Below, in pieces: positions 54,379-64,000 of a DNA stretch of 64,000 nucleotides. Location of the stretch: contig NC_030817.1 of NCBI RefSeq assembly GCF_001704415.2, positions 55,971,550 to 56,035,549 on the forward strand. The letters are read 5' to 3'. Within the stretch, counting starts at the first letter, position 1. Every line of letters starts with the position of its first letter. The notes under the pieces are model-generated. The model had not been told where the DNA came from and did not search any database. It was given only the letters and a program-made list of their open reading frames with translations. This DNA comes from Capra hircus (Eukaryota > Chordata > Mammalia > Artiodactyla > Bovidae). The translations under genes and the position numbers were made by a program.

Positions 54379-55413
54379 CTGCCACCATGACTGCTGGTGA
54401 CTGACTTTCCAGCCCGTGTTCCATTTACTCAACCAGGCGGTGATGTCCATCTGAGCCGCAGTGTGCCAGGTGCTGTGCTCCCAGAGAGGAGAGGACTCTA
54501 TGAGGGGAACCCACTCTCAAACCCTCCAATCTCACTTCCTGGGTCATGAGGAGGTGGGGCGGGGGGAAAGGGAGATGGCCTACGGTCATAGTGGCCCCAG
54601 AAGAATGCTTCAACTCCCATGTGAAATGCTTTCCCTCAGTGACCCTTTGCAGAAGCAGGACAGGTTGAAACCTCCTAAAGAGTGTCTATAAATTCTAAGG
54701 GTACAGTGAGGGGTGGGGAGGAGGAATGGAACTATGATTTATTCAGCTGCTAGTTGCTAACAAATATTTCACGAGCCAGTATTGTGTGCCAGGTAGTGTG
54801 TTGGCAATGGGGAAACAGGTGGGAGAGAGCTGTCCTCTGACTTCAGGAGATTTGATAAGCTCAGGTGCAGAATTCGTGGTCTGCTGGCTCCCAGGAGCAG
54901 CACTCCCACCCCCACCCCACCCCTTCCTTCCTTCCACCACCAGTCATTTTATTAAAAAATGAAAGCCTAATGTAATTTGCTCCCCCATGTCAGTTAGGAG
55001 GACCTAAACTCCCACAGGCCAAAAGTTCACACTAACAGACAGGATTAATTAGTAGTTGTCATGGAAATGGAATGCCATTAATTATACAATTTGAAACTGT
55101 TCAAGTCCACTTCCACCAAAATTACATCCTGAAACTATGGCATCAGAAAGCCTCCACACACCTTTGAGTCATATCTGAGTCATGTACAACACTTAGGCAT
55201 TAAATATTATCTGCAAAACAGTCCATGTTGCCCACTTTTGTGGTACAGCGGCATAGGAGAGGTGATGCTCCACACACACAAGAATGTTTGAGCATCTGGC
55301 CCATTATTCAAATCTAACACAATCAGTACATCCGTTGTGAAATGCTGTTGCCTCCACACTGTCTGGCAGATGAAACCTCCCATGAGCCCCATAAAATGTG
55401 CAAGGTGCCTGCT
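54379..55413. other. Mostly unique sequence
   Basis: An ancient fragment near 54745-54850 (cgagccagtattgtgtgcca) is MIR/L2-like. C-rich run near 54903-54925. No gene is supported. Confidence 0.45.
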
Positions 55414-55968
55414 TTAGTCATTTATTGTTGCAAGACAAATCACCCGCAAAAGGCAGCAGCTTAAAACAGCAATAATCATTCCACATTTCTCGCAGTTTCT
55501 GTGGGTCAGGAATTTTGGAACGGCTCAGCTGGAAGCTCGAGTTCAGAGTCTTTCCTGAAGTTGCAGCCCAGTGTCAGCTGGACTTCGGGGCTGCACCCAA
55601 AGGTTAACTGGGGCCAGAGAACCCTCATCCAAAGTGGCTCATTCCTGTGACTGGTGAGTTGATGCTGGCCCTGCAGCCTTTTTCCCTCCATGTGGGCCTT
55701 TCTGTGGGATATCCTGAGTGTCCTTGAGATACAGCACCTGACTTCATCCAGAGCAGGCAGGAGAAGAGAGCAGGGCTGAAGTGCCAGTGCTTTTTAGGGC
55801 CTGTTCTTGGCCCTAATTGCCATTTTACAATATGTATTAGCCACACAGGCATCCCTGACTCAGTGCGGGGAGGACTCACACAAAGGCTTGAATATCAGGA
55901 GGTGTAGATCATTGGGGGCCGTGATGGAAGCTGGCTACCACCTGTGCTCATCATTGCAAATGCTTCCT
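55414..55968 (-). mobile_element. Ancient mammalian LTR, family uncertain (MaLR-like)
   Basis: Opens gctttagtcatttattgttg, aaaaggcagcagcttaaaac. The middle has gtttctgtgggtcaggaatt. It closes ggcttgaatatcaggaggtg, tagatcattgggggccgtga, tggaagctggctacca. The order matches a common old LTR seen in complement. I cannot fix the family by eye. Confidence 0.6.
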
Positions 55969-56217
55969 CTGCTCTCTCACACAGTCAGGGCCAGGATATT
56001 CCCATCAAATATCTGCATATTTGAGTGAAGCTATGTATAAACTGACATGTTTTAGAGAATTCTGTATGAAGAAGATAGACACTACCAAAACTCCATCTGT
56101 TTTTGGACATTCAGAGTCTCTTGATGCCACTGTCTACAGATAATCACTGTTACCATTTCAGCATTTGTCCTTCCAACTCTTTTCCATGTCCTTTCCACTG
56201 CTGCTTCTCCTGTGTAC
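55969..56217. other. Unique sequence
   Basis: Short AT-rich spacer. Nothing is recognised. Confidence 0.4.
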
Positions 56218-56432
56218 ATGCGTGCTAAGTCGCTTCAGTCATGCCCAACTCTTTGCGACCCTATGGACTGTACCCACCAGGCTCCTCAGTCCACGGGATT
56301 CTCCAGGCAAGAACAGTGGAGTGGGTTGCCATGTCCTCCTCCAGAGGATCTTCCCAACCCAGGGGTCAAACCCAGATCTCCTGTAGCTCCTGCACTGGCA
56401 AGTGGGTTCTTTACTACTAACTCCACTGGAGT
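56218..56432 (-). mobile_element. Bov-tA SINE
   Basis: catgcgtgctaagtcgcttc, aagaacagtggagtgggttg, cccaggggtcaaacccagat, gttctttactactaactcca. Complement orientation. Confidence 0.92.
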
Positions 56433-57385
56433 ATTAAAAGTTGCTTATGTCTGTCTCATCTTAACAAAACCTTTTCTTATCCTCTGAAGCTGCCCCTTCA
56501 GCTGTTAACCTTATCTCTTTTATCACCTTCACAGCCCAGCTTCTTAAACAGCTTGGCTAAACTTCTCACCTCCTGATTGCTCTTCACAGTACTTGATCAG
56601 TCCCCACTATTCCGTGGGAATTGTCCCTTCCACAGTTACCCATGGCCATCTTTTTGCTAAATCCAGTGGACCCTGGTAAGCCCCTTTCTTTTCTGGCCTC
56701 TTAGCACCATGTGATGCTGTTAACCAAAAATCTCCCTTCCTGGGTTTTACATTTACTTCTCTGGCAGCTGCCTATCAGTCCCCATTCTGGGCTCCTATTC
56801 TTCTATCCATCTATTAAATGTTGGGGTTCCTCAAGCCTCTTAGACTACTCCTCACTCTACACATATTGCCAAGGCAACCCCATCCATTTCCACACCTTCA
56901 TTTACCAGGTATAGCCAGTGCTTTTTAAATCTATGTTTCTAGCTCAGATGTCTCTCCTCAGCTTCAGACCCATATATCCAACTGTGTGATGAATATCTTT
57001 GGTGAGGTCTCAAGCTCACCTGGAAGAAACCGGATTTATCATTTCCACCAGCTCCTCCAGTGTCCTCCCATCAGTAAATAGTACCTTTATCCACTCAGTT
57101 ACCCAAGTCAAAAATGCAGTCTTTACTTATCCCTGACACCACCCTCTCTATCTCTCAAATTCATCAGTCACCATGTCCTGGGGATTCTACCTCCAATATA
57201 TCTCTGAAATCCATTCTATTTTCTCCAGCCCCTACTGTCAAGCTCTCAGCAACTCTTAACTAGTCTCCCTGTCTCCAATCTTGCCCCATCATTGACTTTA
57301 CCACTCTTCTATCATGGAATGTTTAGGTTTCTTGTACATGATTATACTTAAAAAAATTATTTTGGGGTTACCAGAGCTCTTTATT

Positions 57386-57651
57386 CGGAGAAGGCGATGG
57401 CACCCCACTCCAGTACTCTTGCCTAGAAAATCTCATGGACAAAGAAGCCTGGTAGGCTGCAGTCCATGGGGTCGCTAAGAGTCGGACACAACTAAGTGAC
57501 TTCCCTTTCACTTTTCACTTTCATGCATTGGAGAAGGAAATGGCAACCCACTCCAGTGTTCTTGACTGGAGAATCCCAGGGACGGGGGAGCCTGGTGGGC
57601 TGCCATCTATGGGGTCTCACAGAGTTGGACATGACTGAAGCGACTTAGCAG
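57386..57651 (+). mobile_element. Bov-A2 (dimeric ART2-type) SINE with perfect duplication
   Basis: Two Bov-A monomers in tandem: gagaaggcgatggcacccca to cactttcac, then tgcattggagaaggaaatgg to gcgacttagcag. The 14-base duplication cagagctctttatt is perfect at 57372-57385 and 57652-57665. The preservation suggests a recent insertion. Confidence 0.94.
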
Positions 57652-57959
57652 CAGAGCTCTTTATTATAGATTGGGTTTTGATTTCATGATGTTAACCTAT
57701 TTGACTTTAGTGTATGCTTTACAAATAAAGAATCAGGAATAAGCATCTGATCCCCTTCTATCCAGACCAAAATCTATCTCCAAAGTCCTGTGTGGTCTAG
57801 ATTCCAGGGGAATGGATTTCAGTGTGTTCCCATGAGTGGACACGCCATTCCTCCTGACAAAGCCCTCTGTAACTCAGGCTGACTGCATCCAGCCAGCCAT
57901 GTTCCCAGTCACACTTTCTTTCATTCTCTTATGCTTCTGATTATTCCTCCATCAAGTAT

Positions 57960-58175
57960 TTGGGCTTCCCCAGTGGCTCTGTGGTAAAGAATCTTCTTGC
58001 AGAGCAGGAGCCGCAGAAGACTCAAGTTCAACCCTTGGGTCAGGAAGATCCCCTGGAGAAGGGCATGGAAACCCACTGCAGTATTCTTGCTTGGAGAATC
58101 CCATGGACGAGGAACCTGGCGGGCTACAGTCCATAGGGTCGCAAAGAGTCGGACACAACTGAAATGACTTAGCAG
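57960..58175 (+). mobile_element. Bov-tA SINE
   Basis: tgggcttccccagtggctct, a small extra segment (caggagccgcagaagactca), ttcaacccttgggtcaggaa, gtcggacacaactgaaatga. Confidence 0.9.
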
Positions 58176-58219
58176 GCAGGACACACACATAAGGCACTAT
58201 GCTAATTAATATCTTCACT

Positions 58220-58250
58220 GTGAAAGAAAGTGAAAGTGAAGTCGCTCAGC
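58220..58250 (-). mobile_element. ART2/Bov-A terminal scrap
   Basis: gtgaaagaaagtgaaagtga, agtcgctcag is the complement of the 3' tip of an ART2-type SINE. Only about 30 bases remain. Confidence 0.6.
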
Positions 58251-58469
58251 CATTGGTCTATACCCTCAAGGCATGCTCTACTCCATCTCCAAACTGCATC
58301 TGATCTCTTGATTCTGGACCTTTGCTTACCACCACCCTACTGCCTGAAATGTCATCCTTCATCCCTTTCCCAATTGCCAAGTCTTTCCATCCTTTGATGT
58401 AAGCCTACATTTACTGACCATCCTAGTCCGCAATGATCCCTGTATCTTTCCATTTTAAAACATCGTGAA

Positions 58470-58753
58470 GTATTTACTTACCTGGCTGTGCTGGGTCTTC
58501 GTTGCTGTACAGCCTTTCTCTGATCGTGGGGAGGGGGGACTGCTCTCTGGTTGTGGTGCCTGGGCTTCTCTAGTGGCAGAGCATGGGCTCTAGGTTCGTG
58601 AGCTTCAGTAGTTGCAGCAAGGAGGTGCAGTAGTTGCATTTCAGGGCTTAGTTGCTCCATGGCCTGTGGAATCTTCCTGGACCAGGGATCAAACCCTTGT
58701 CCCCCACATTGGCGAGCAGATTCTTAACCACTGGACTACCAAGGAAGTCTGCT
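58470..58753 (-). mobile_element. CHR-type SINE, long form
   Basis: tatttacttacctggctgtg, ctgggtcttcgttgctgtac, ggcttagttgctccatggcc, ttaaccactggactaccaag. Complement, tRNA-like head at the right. Confidence 0.87.
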
Positions 58754-58959
58754 GTGTCTTTCTTATCTCTTCTATTTCAAAATGCAATCAGCCTATCTTA
58801 TATTCTATTTTCTTATTTCTCATGCCTGTAGTTCTAACTGTAGCTCTATCAATACTGTCTCCCCATCTGGACTTAAACCCCTGGAGATTCAGGATCATAT
58901 ACATTTTTGTTTTTCCATTCTAGGGAATTACTTATTAATAGCTGGTTAATTAACTAGTT

Positions 58960-59125
58960 CATGATTTTACTGCTCTGGTCCTCGAGGTCCTCATATCTAG
59001 GACTAGATAATAATTCCAACATTATAGGGCAGTTGTGAGAATTAAATGTGATAACAGATGGAAAGGGGTATCATATTGTACCTGGTACATAGAAAGTGCC
59101 CAATAAATGGTAGTTCTCATCCCTC
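58960..59125 (+). mobile_element. MIR SINE (3' half)
   Basis: ggtcctcatatctaggacta, gataataattccaacattat, gttgtgagaattaaatgtga, agaaagtgcccaataaatgg is MIR in sense. Confidence 0.75.
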
Positions 59126-60164
59126 TAATGCCTAATCCTGGGCTGAAAACACAGTAACTCAAAGTACTTATTTTTAAACCAAATTAATGAATGAGGAAAT
59201 GAATGGCAAAAGGCTGAAGGAATGAAACAGTGCATTCTGAACACACCAGAGTGGCCGGTTAGAGAACGAGAGGGACTTTTCTTGGCTGCCGTGGGAACTC
59301 GTTCTGCCAGAGGGGAAACTGTAGATAGATTTCCTGCTTGGCTCCAAGATCATGAAATGTTGATTAATGGGAAATCAAGTTTGATTTTTGCTGCAGCCAG
59401 CTAATTCTTGCAAGTTTGACTGAATTTGTGATCTGTCAGAATTCCCAGAAGAAAGTAGTAGGCACATGTTTCTTATAAGCTGAAAAATTCTTGTGTAAAT
59501 TAATTTTCACTGGCATAGATCTGGCTCCAGGCACTGAAAGAAATGAGAATATGTTGGTTTCGGAGCCCAGGCTATAAATATTTATCCCCTCACTGTCACT
59601 GGTGTTTGTAGAAACTCCTTTTTCACTAATGGTCATTCCATTTGTTTTGAGAAAGACATAAAACTGTCCAAAAAGTACTGAAGGTCAAGATGTTAGAGGC
59701 CTTTGGGGAGGGAGACACTAAGAGGATGGGGTGTCATCTCCAGATGCCAACCATTTGGTTTTTAGCTTCATGCTTTGAGTGCATGGTACTCATTTTGTGT
59801 TCTTTGCGGAGGGAATGTGGTCAGCTGCAGTCATCAGTGGCAATTAATCCCTGTCTTCCTATCTTCACCCAGGGACTGACAGAGGTGAAAAGGATCTCTC
59901 CAGGTTTCCCCTGATCCCCCTTTTCTTTCCCCATTCACCTCTCCTTTCCATTTCTAACAGACTCACCATCATCCTACTCCATGTCATCCTGACTATACGA
60001 AATGTTCTCGAAGAAGGGAGATCACCATTAGGGACTGTAGCCTTGGAACACTGACCTTCCATAAATGCATGAACAAATTGGAGAAAGGCATTTTATGTGG
60101 CAAATCTGAGAGACATCACAGATCCTCTCCTTCAGAGACTTCTCACCAGGGTCCATTGGAAATT
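59126..60164. other. Unique sequence, no gene recognised
   Basis: Short frames (59222-59404, 59690-59914 on +; 59436-59636, 59865-60062 on -) show no domain. Confidence 0.5.
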
Positions 60165-60690
60165 CTAAGGGATTTGTGGATAGAATTCAATGAGTCCAGG
60201 CATTTGGATGGAAAGTTTCAATCTTTATTTTCATTACTCACTGAAATTCAGCATTTTCTTAGATTATGAATAAAGATAACACCCCACAATAGTGCTGCCA
60301 TCTGTTAATTTTTCACCAAAGAAATTGTACTCATTTTTTCATATCTCAATATAAATATTGTAAAAATCTCACAATAATCATTTCTTTCAATCATTTTCTT
60401 TCTTTCTTTCTTTTAATTGCTTCAAAATTACAGTACAATGATAACATTATAAGTAAAACTTACCTGCCACCAGATCTTATTTGTTACATTAGTAAAGAAC
60501 CATATCTATTATTATATCAAGTATTTATTCTTTTTTCAATTATATTGAAAGCTATATCAACATAACTTCTTTCTTTTGTAATTCTTGGTATTTTGTCTCG
60601 TGCATTTAAAAACATTCTTCTGAGAGGGGAATCCATAGGTTTCATTAGACTGCCAAAGGGGCTACAGCACGGAAGAGGTTAAGAACTCAG
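60165..60690 (-). mobile_element. Ancient hAT-type DNA transposon
   Basis: gaattcaatgagtccaggca, tttggatggaaagtttcaat, cttacctgccaccagatctt, gagaggggaatccataggtt, tgccaaaggggctacagcac, ggaagaggttaagaactcag. The right end reads as the complement of a GTTCTTAACCT-type hAT terminus. Likely Charlie-group; subfamily not fixed. Confidence 0.6.
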
Positions 60691-60884
60691 ATCTAATCCC
60701 TGGAAACACAGAATCTATCTCACACCATATTCAGGGATCTCTGAGAAAGATAGTGAAGACATATCAAGTTTCGGGGGAAAGACTACTGTGATTGATTAGG
60801 AATGTCTGTCAGGGGCACCTATGAAAAAAGTGGTAGAATGGAATTGTATACTTTCTAATCTAGACCAGTGATGTGAATACGACT

Positions 60885-61060
60885 TTCTACAACGATGGAA
60901 ATGTTCTATCTGCACTGTCCAATATGGTGGCCACTGGCCTCTCATGGCTTTTGAACACGTGAAATGTGGCTAGTATAACTGAAATTGTGAATTTTTAATT
61001 CTATTTAATTTTAAATTAACTTACATTTAAAGTGGCTAGTGCACTGGACAGCAGAGCTCT
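60885..61060 (+). mobile_element. hAT-type DNA transposon (MER33/MER3-like)
   Basis: cgatggaaatgttctatctg, cactgtccaatatggtggcc, acgtgaaatgtggctagtat, aaagtggctagtgcactgga, cagcagagct. Same group as 19768-20164 but with a different amount of the 5' part kept. Confidence 0.7.
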
Positions 61061-62107
61061 GAACTAATCCCACTGCCACCTCCCACCATGCCCTGCCCCC
61101 TCTCATGGAGGAGGACCTGGGCCCGGAAAGTGATTTCTTTGCCAAAGGTCATTGGATCCATTGGTGACAAACCCAGAGATCTCTCTACCTCTCAGTTTGG
61201 AGTTTTCTCACAAGCAGCATTTCTAAACTGTCATTTAACAGAACGCTTGTTCCCTTAACAACACCCAGGTGTGCCATGAGAGAAGAAATTATTGAAAGTT
61301 ATATGAATCTTCTTAGTAAAACCAGGTGAGGCACTACCTCTTCGTTGCAATGAAGTCTGATATAATGGTTTCATTTTTATTTATGTCAGTTCGAAGGGCA
61401 AGAGGTGGCAATAGGAATTATTTGGTTTTTCAGTCTGCTGACTTGCTTTGAGAAAAGGTTCACAGATATTCTCGATAAAAGGAAATTGTCTGCTGTTTTG
61501 CAATCTCCAAACAGTTCAGAAACCTGCTCTAAACCAGACCATTTCTGAAGGTGATTCATGTCCCAGAGCAGGTCCCCATCTTCATTCAGAGTTGAAGAAC
61601 ACTGACTGTTTGGTGCCCACTCTGTTTGCCAGAGGGGCCTGTGTTGATGAAGAATGGGTGGCAGAAAGTCCTGACCTAAGGAGGAATGGACTCTGATGAG
61701 GTCTTGAGGAGGGAATGCCTTCCAAAGCAGAGGTGGGATCCTGGATCAGCCAGGAGTGTGGTCTGGGAAGCATAGCCCGAGGACACAGAAGCAGGAATCA
61801 CACACATCAGAGACCTTGGGGGGTGTCAAAAAGATGCTTCTCAATTTCACCTCCTGCAAGCTCAAGCCTCAGGAAGAAATAAGAAAACCAACCAAACAAA
61901 CAAAAAACAATGGCCTTTTCTCCTGTCCTGGCTAAGAGAGGACTTAACCTTGAGTTAACTTTGCCAATCTGACCACAGCTAAGGCCTGCCACAATTCAAA
62001 ACATTCATAGACAGCAAAACTGGCCAAGACACTGACTACAGTGTCTTCTAAAGTTTCAGGGGTATATAAACAGTTTTCAGAGATTTCTTACTGTGAACCA
62101 GTAGGCC
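61061..62107. other. Unique sequence, no gene recognised
   Basis: An 82-codon plus frame (61448-61696) lacks any domain. An AAAC-rich run lies near 61885-61905. Confidence 0.5.
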
Positions 62108-62250
62108 CTCCCTCAAGACATGCTGAATCAGAACTTTTTTTTTTTTAATCTGATTCGGAATTTTTGAGGCTGTGTCCTGGGTAGCTAGGTTTTAAAGAAA
62201 GCTCCCAGCTGATTTCAATGTACCACTAGGTTTTAGGACTGCTGGCCTAA
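62108..62250 (+). mobile_element. Possible MER5-type hAT fragment
   Basis: catgctgaatcagaactttt, aaagctcccagctgatttca, atgtaccactaggttttagg resembles the second half of MER5A/B with a T-run inserted. Weak. Confidence 0.4.
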
Positions 62251-62348
62251 GGGATGCCATCTATACCCTTAATCCTGGCATCCAAGGCCTCTTGGAGCTG
62301 GCTCGACTCTATACAGGTGAAGCATCGTAATTAGAAACACACACATTG

Positions 62349-62785
62349 TATAGTAATTGTCAATTAAAAAAACACACAACCTAAAAGTTGAGAGTTTTAT
62401 TTTATTCAGGGGACCATAGCCTGGGAATCAGCTTCTTGAATAGCACTGAAGAACTGTTCCAAAGAGATAAAGGAGGAGTCAAGATGTACAGGAGTTTTTG
62501 CTGAAAAAAAAAAAAAAAAGTCAAGCATCAAAAGATTGCTTATGACAAAAACAGATATCTCAGGTTAATGATTTTAGTACTTTTCTATGTATGGGAAGAT
62601 ACAAGAGTCTGGACTCCCTGAAATTATTCCTTTGATACACATCTTAACAATCTTGGACCAAGATCTTGATTTCTTTGTCCTGAATTCCCCTCAGGGTGCA
62701 CCACTGGGGATGGTTGCAGTGGTTGATGGTGGACAGCCTTCCTTGCTTACTGGAATGGCAAGCAACATTTTTGTCTAACAGCAGC
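62349..62785 (-). mobile_element. Old endogenous retrovirus LTR
   Basis: gttgagagttttattttatt (complement of an AATAAAACTCT polyadenylation region), gaggagtcaagatgtacagg, caaaagattgcttatgacaa, tttctatgtatgggaagata, gatggttgcagtggttgatg. No internal genes adjoin. It carries a poly(A) of 17 at about 62503-62519. Family uncertain. Confidence 0.55.
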
Positions 62786-62809
62786 TTTATTGGTTGCTTG
62801 CCAGGTGCC

Positions 62810-62995
62810 AGGTATCAGACTAAGAGGTTTAAATGAATCACCATTTAATTGCACATTGGCTGTGTTCTTACTGTTTTACAGATAATAAATTGAGATTTAG
62901 AAGGGTTAAGTAATTTGCCCAGGAACATACAGTCAGGCAGTGTAGAAGTAGAATTCAAAACGAGGTCTGTCAAATTCTAAAGTCCATGCATTTGA
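62810..62995 (-). mobile_element. MIR SINE
   Basis: tgttttacagataataaatt, gggttaagtaatttgcccag, gtagaagtagaattcaaaac, gaggtctgtcaaattctaaa, gtccatgca is a good MIR complement. Confidence 0.78.
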
Positions 62996-63399
62996 CCTTG
63001 GGTGACCAACGATCCCAGTTTGTTTGCCCGAGACTGAAAGTCTCCATAACATCTAGAACATAATGCAAGTTCTGTGCTAAAACCAGGATGATCCTGGGCA
63101 TGTTGAGACAAGTTGGTCACCCTGTCTCCACTTGGAGATTTCTGCCTGAGATTGAAGTTCAGTTCCACCACTTGTGACTGTACAATATTAAGGAAGCCTG
63201 CCCACCTGCCAGTCTCCCAGTTTCCTCATCTGAAAACAGGAAATCTCACATCTGTCCCAGAAGGTGGCTGTGAGCACTATGAGACAGTGCCTGTAACAAC
63301 ATCCGCTGAAGGAAAAGGTGAGCTTCCCCACAGGCCTACCTGGTGGAGTCCTGCTTTGTGTTTGTTTTCTTTTCCTTTTTTAAAAATATATCTTATTTT
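62996..63399. other. Unique sequence, no gene recognised
   Basis: The plus frame 63113-63685 runs from here into BovB antisense and is not coding. Confidence 0.45.
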
Positions 63400-64000
63400 C
63401 AGTTCAGTTCAGTCACTCAGTCGTGTCCGACTCTGCAACACTCTGGGCTGCAGCACGCCAGGCCTCCCTGTCCATCACCAACTCCCGGAGCTTGCTCAAA
63501 CTCATGTCCAACAAGTCGGTGATGCCATCCAACCATTTCATCCTCTATTGTCCCCTTCTCCTCCCGCCTTCAATCTTTTCCCAGCATCAAGGTCTTTTCT
63601 AATGAGTCGGTTCTTCACATCACGTGGCCAAAGTACTAGAGTTTCAGCTTTAGCATCAGTCCTTCCAATGAATATTCAGGACTGATTTCCTTTAGGATTG
63701 ACTGGTTGAATCTTCTTGCAATCCAAGGGACTCTCAAGAGTCTTCTCCAACACCACAGTTCAAAAGCATCAATTCTTCAGAGCTCACCTTTCTTTATAGT
63801 CCAACTCTCACATACATACCTGACTACTGGAAAAACCATAGCTTTGACTAGGTGGACCTTTGTTGGCAAAGTAATGTCTCTGTTTCTTAATATGTTGTCT
63901 AGGTTGGTCATAGCTTTTCTTCCAAGAAGCAAGCATCTTTTAATTTCATGTCTGCAGTCACCATCTGCAGTGATTTTGGAGCCCAAGAAAATAAAGTCTG
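63400..64000 (-). mobile_element. BovB LINE 3' end, cut by the window edge
   Basis: cagttcagttcagtcactca through ttttggagcccaagaaaata and off the right edge. The minus frame 63777-63986 carries GSKITADGDCRHEIKRCLLL and FPVVRYVCESWTIKK. How far it extends upstream is not visible. Confidence 0.94.

Larger units (their letters stand above)
56440..58930 (+). mobile_element. L2 LINE tract broken by SINEs
   Basis: Sense L2 wording at 56460-57300 (gtcaccatgtcctggggatt, ctacctccaatatatctctg), 58260-58460 (ctactgcctgaaatgtcatc, gtctttccatcctttgatgt) and 58755-58930 (ctgtctccccatctggactt). The pieces are in L2 order. A Bov-A2, a Bov-tA, an ART2-type scrap and a CHR SINE interrupt them. It may be one L2 or neighbouring L2s. 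Confidence 0.6.

Noticed and set aside
1..64000. CRISPR arrays, insertion sequences, operons or other prokaryotic features
   Set aside because: None are present. Repeat content is wholly mammalian and the direct repeats seen are target duplications or microsatellites.

Overview
This window is nuclear DNA of a ruminant, most likely a bovid such as cattle. The evidence is its repeat set: many BovB (RTE) LINEs, tRNA-Glu-type Bov-tA SINEs, Bov-A/Bov-A2 (ART2) SINEs, CHR-type artiodactyl SINEs, a ruminant L1 3' end and two related LTRs that look bovine. Older layers shared by placental mammals (L1M, L2, MIR, MaLR LTRs, hAT elements) lie beneath them. I find no protein-coding gene, tRNA, rRNA or CRISPR array that I can support. 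The longer open frames are LINE reverse-transcriptase fragments, their antisense shadows, or SINE read-through. The window is intergenic or intronic. All repeat names rest on recognising consensus sequence by eye, and boundaries are usually good to about 5-20 bases.

Layout. 1-7.5 kb: an L1M remnant split by a MaLR LTR, itself split by a SINE; more SINEs, a BovB tail, and L1 pieces including one inserted into a MIR. 7.5-17.4 kb: the least repetitive part, with L2/MIR traces, a few SINEs and small L1 tails; 15.4-17.1 kb is nearly repeat-free. 17.4-22.3 kb: a BovB tail, a MaLR LTR carrying two SINEs, and a hAT element carrying one. 22.7-27.35 kb: one L1 remnant interrupted by a Bov-tA SINE, a near full-length BovB whose 5' quarter is inverted, and a palindromic mariner MITE. 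27.4-32.6 kb: mostly unique, with a minisatellite, an L2 end and a solo LTR.

33-42.3 kb: a 2.1-kb BovB, a GT-rich degenerate pentamer array within an old L1, a BovB with an intact RT box, and an L1 ORF2 remnant carrying a CHR SINE with a 300-base AT-only tail and a second mariner MITE. 42.4-50.7 kb: MIR/L2 traces and two BovB copies in inverted orientation 1.4 kb apart. 50.7-58.8 kb: SINEs, an L1 3' end, the second solo LTR and an L2 tract broken by four ruminant SINE insertions. 58.8-64 kb: mostly unique, with old DNA transposons, an old LTR and a BovB running off the window edge.

BovB makes up roughly a sixth of the window. LINEs lie mostly on the minus strand (about 18 of 23 segments), while SINEs are near balanced. 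That would fit an intron of a plus-strand gene, but this is inference. I did not find a convincing new biological system. The best leads are the two mariner-MITE hairpins (possible miR-2284/2285-type loci), the 5'-inverted BovB, the GT-rich pentamer array and the repeat-poor block at 15.4-17.1 kb.
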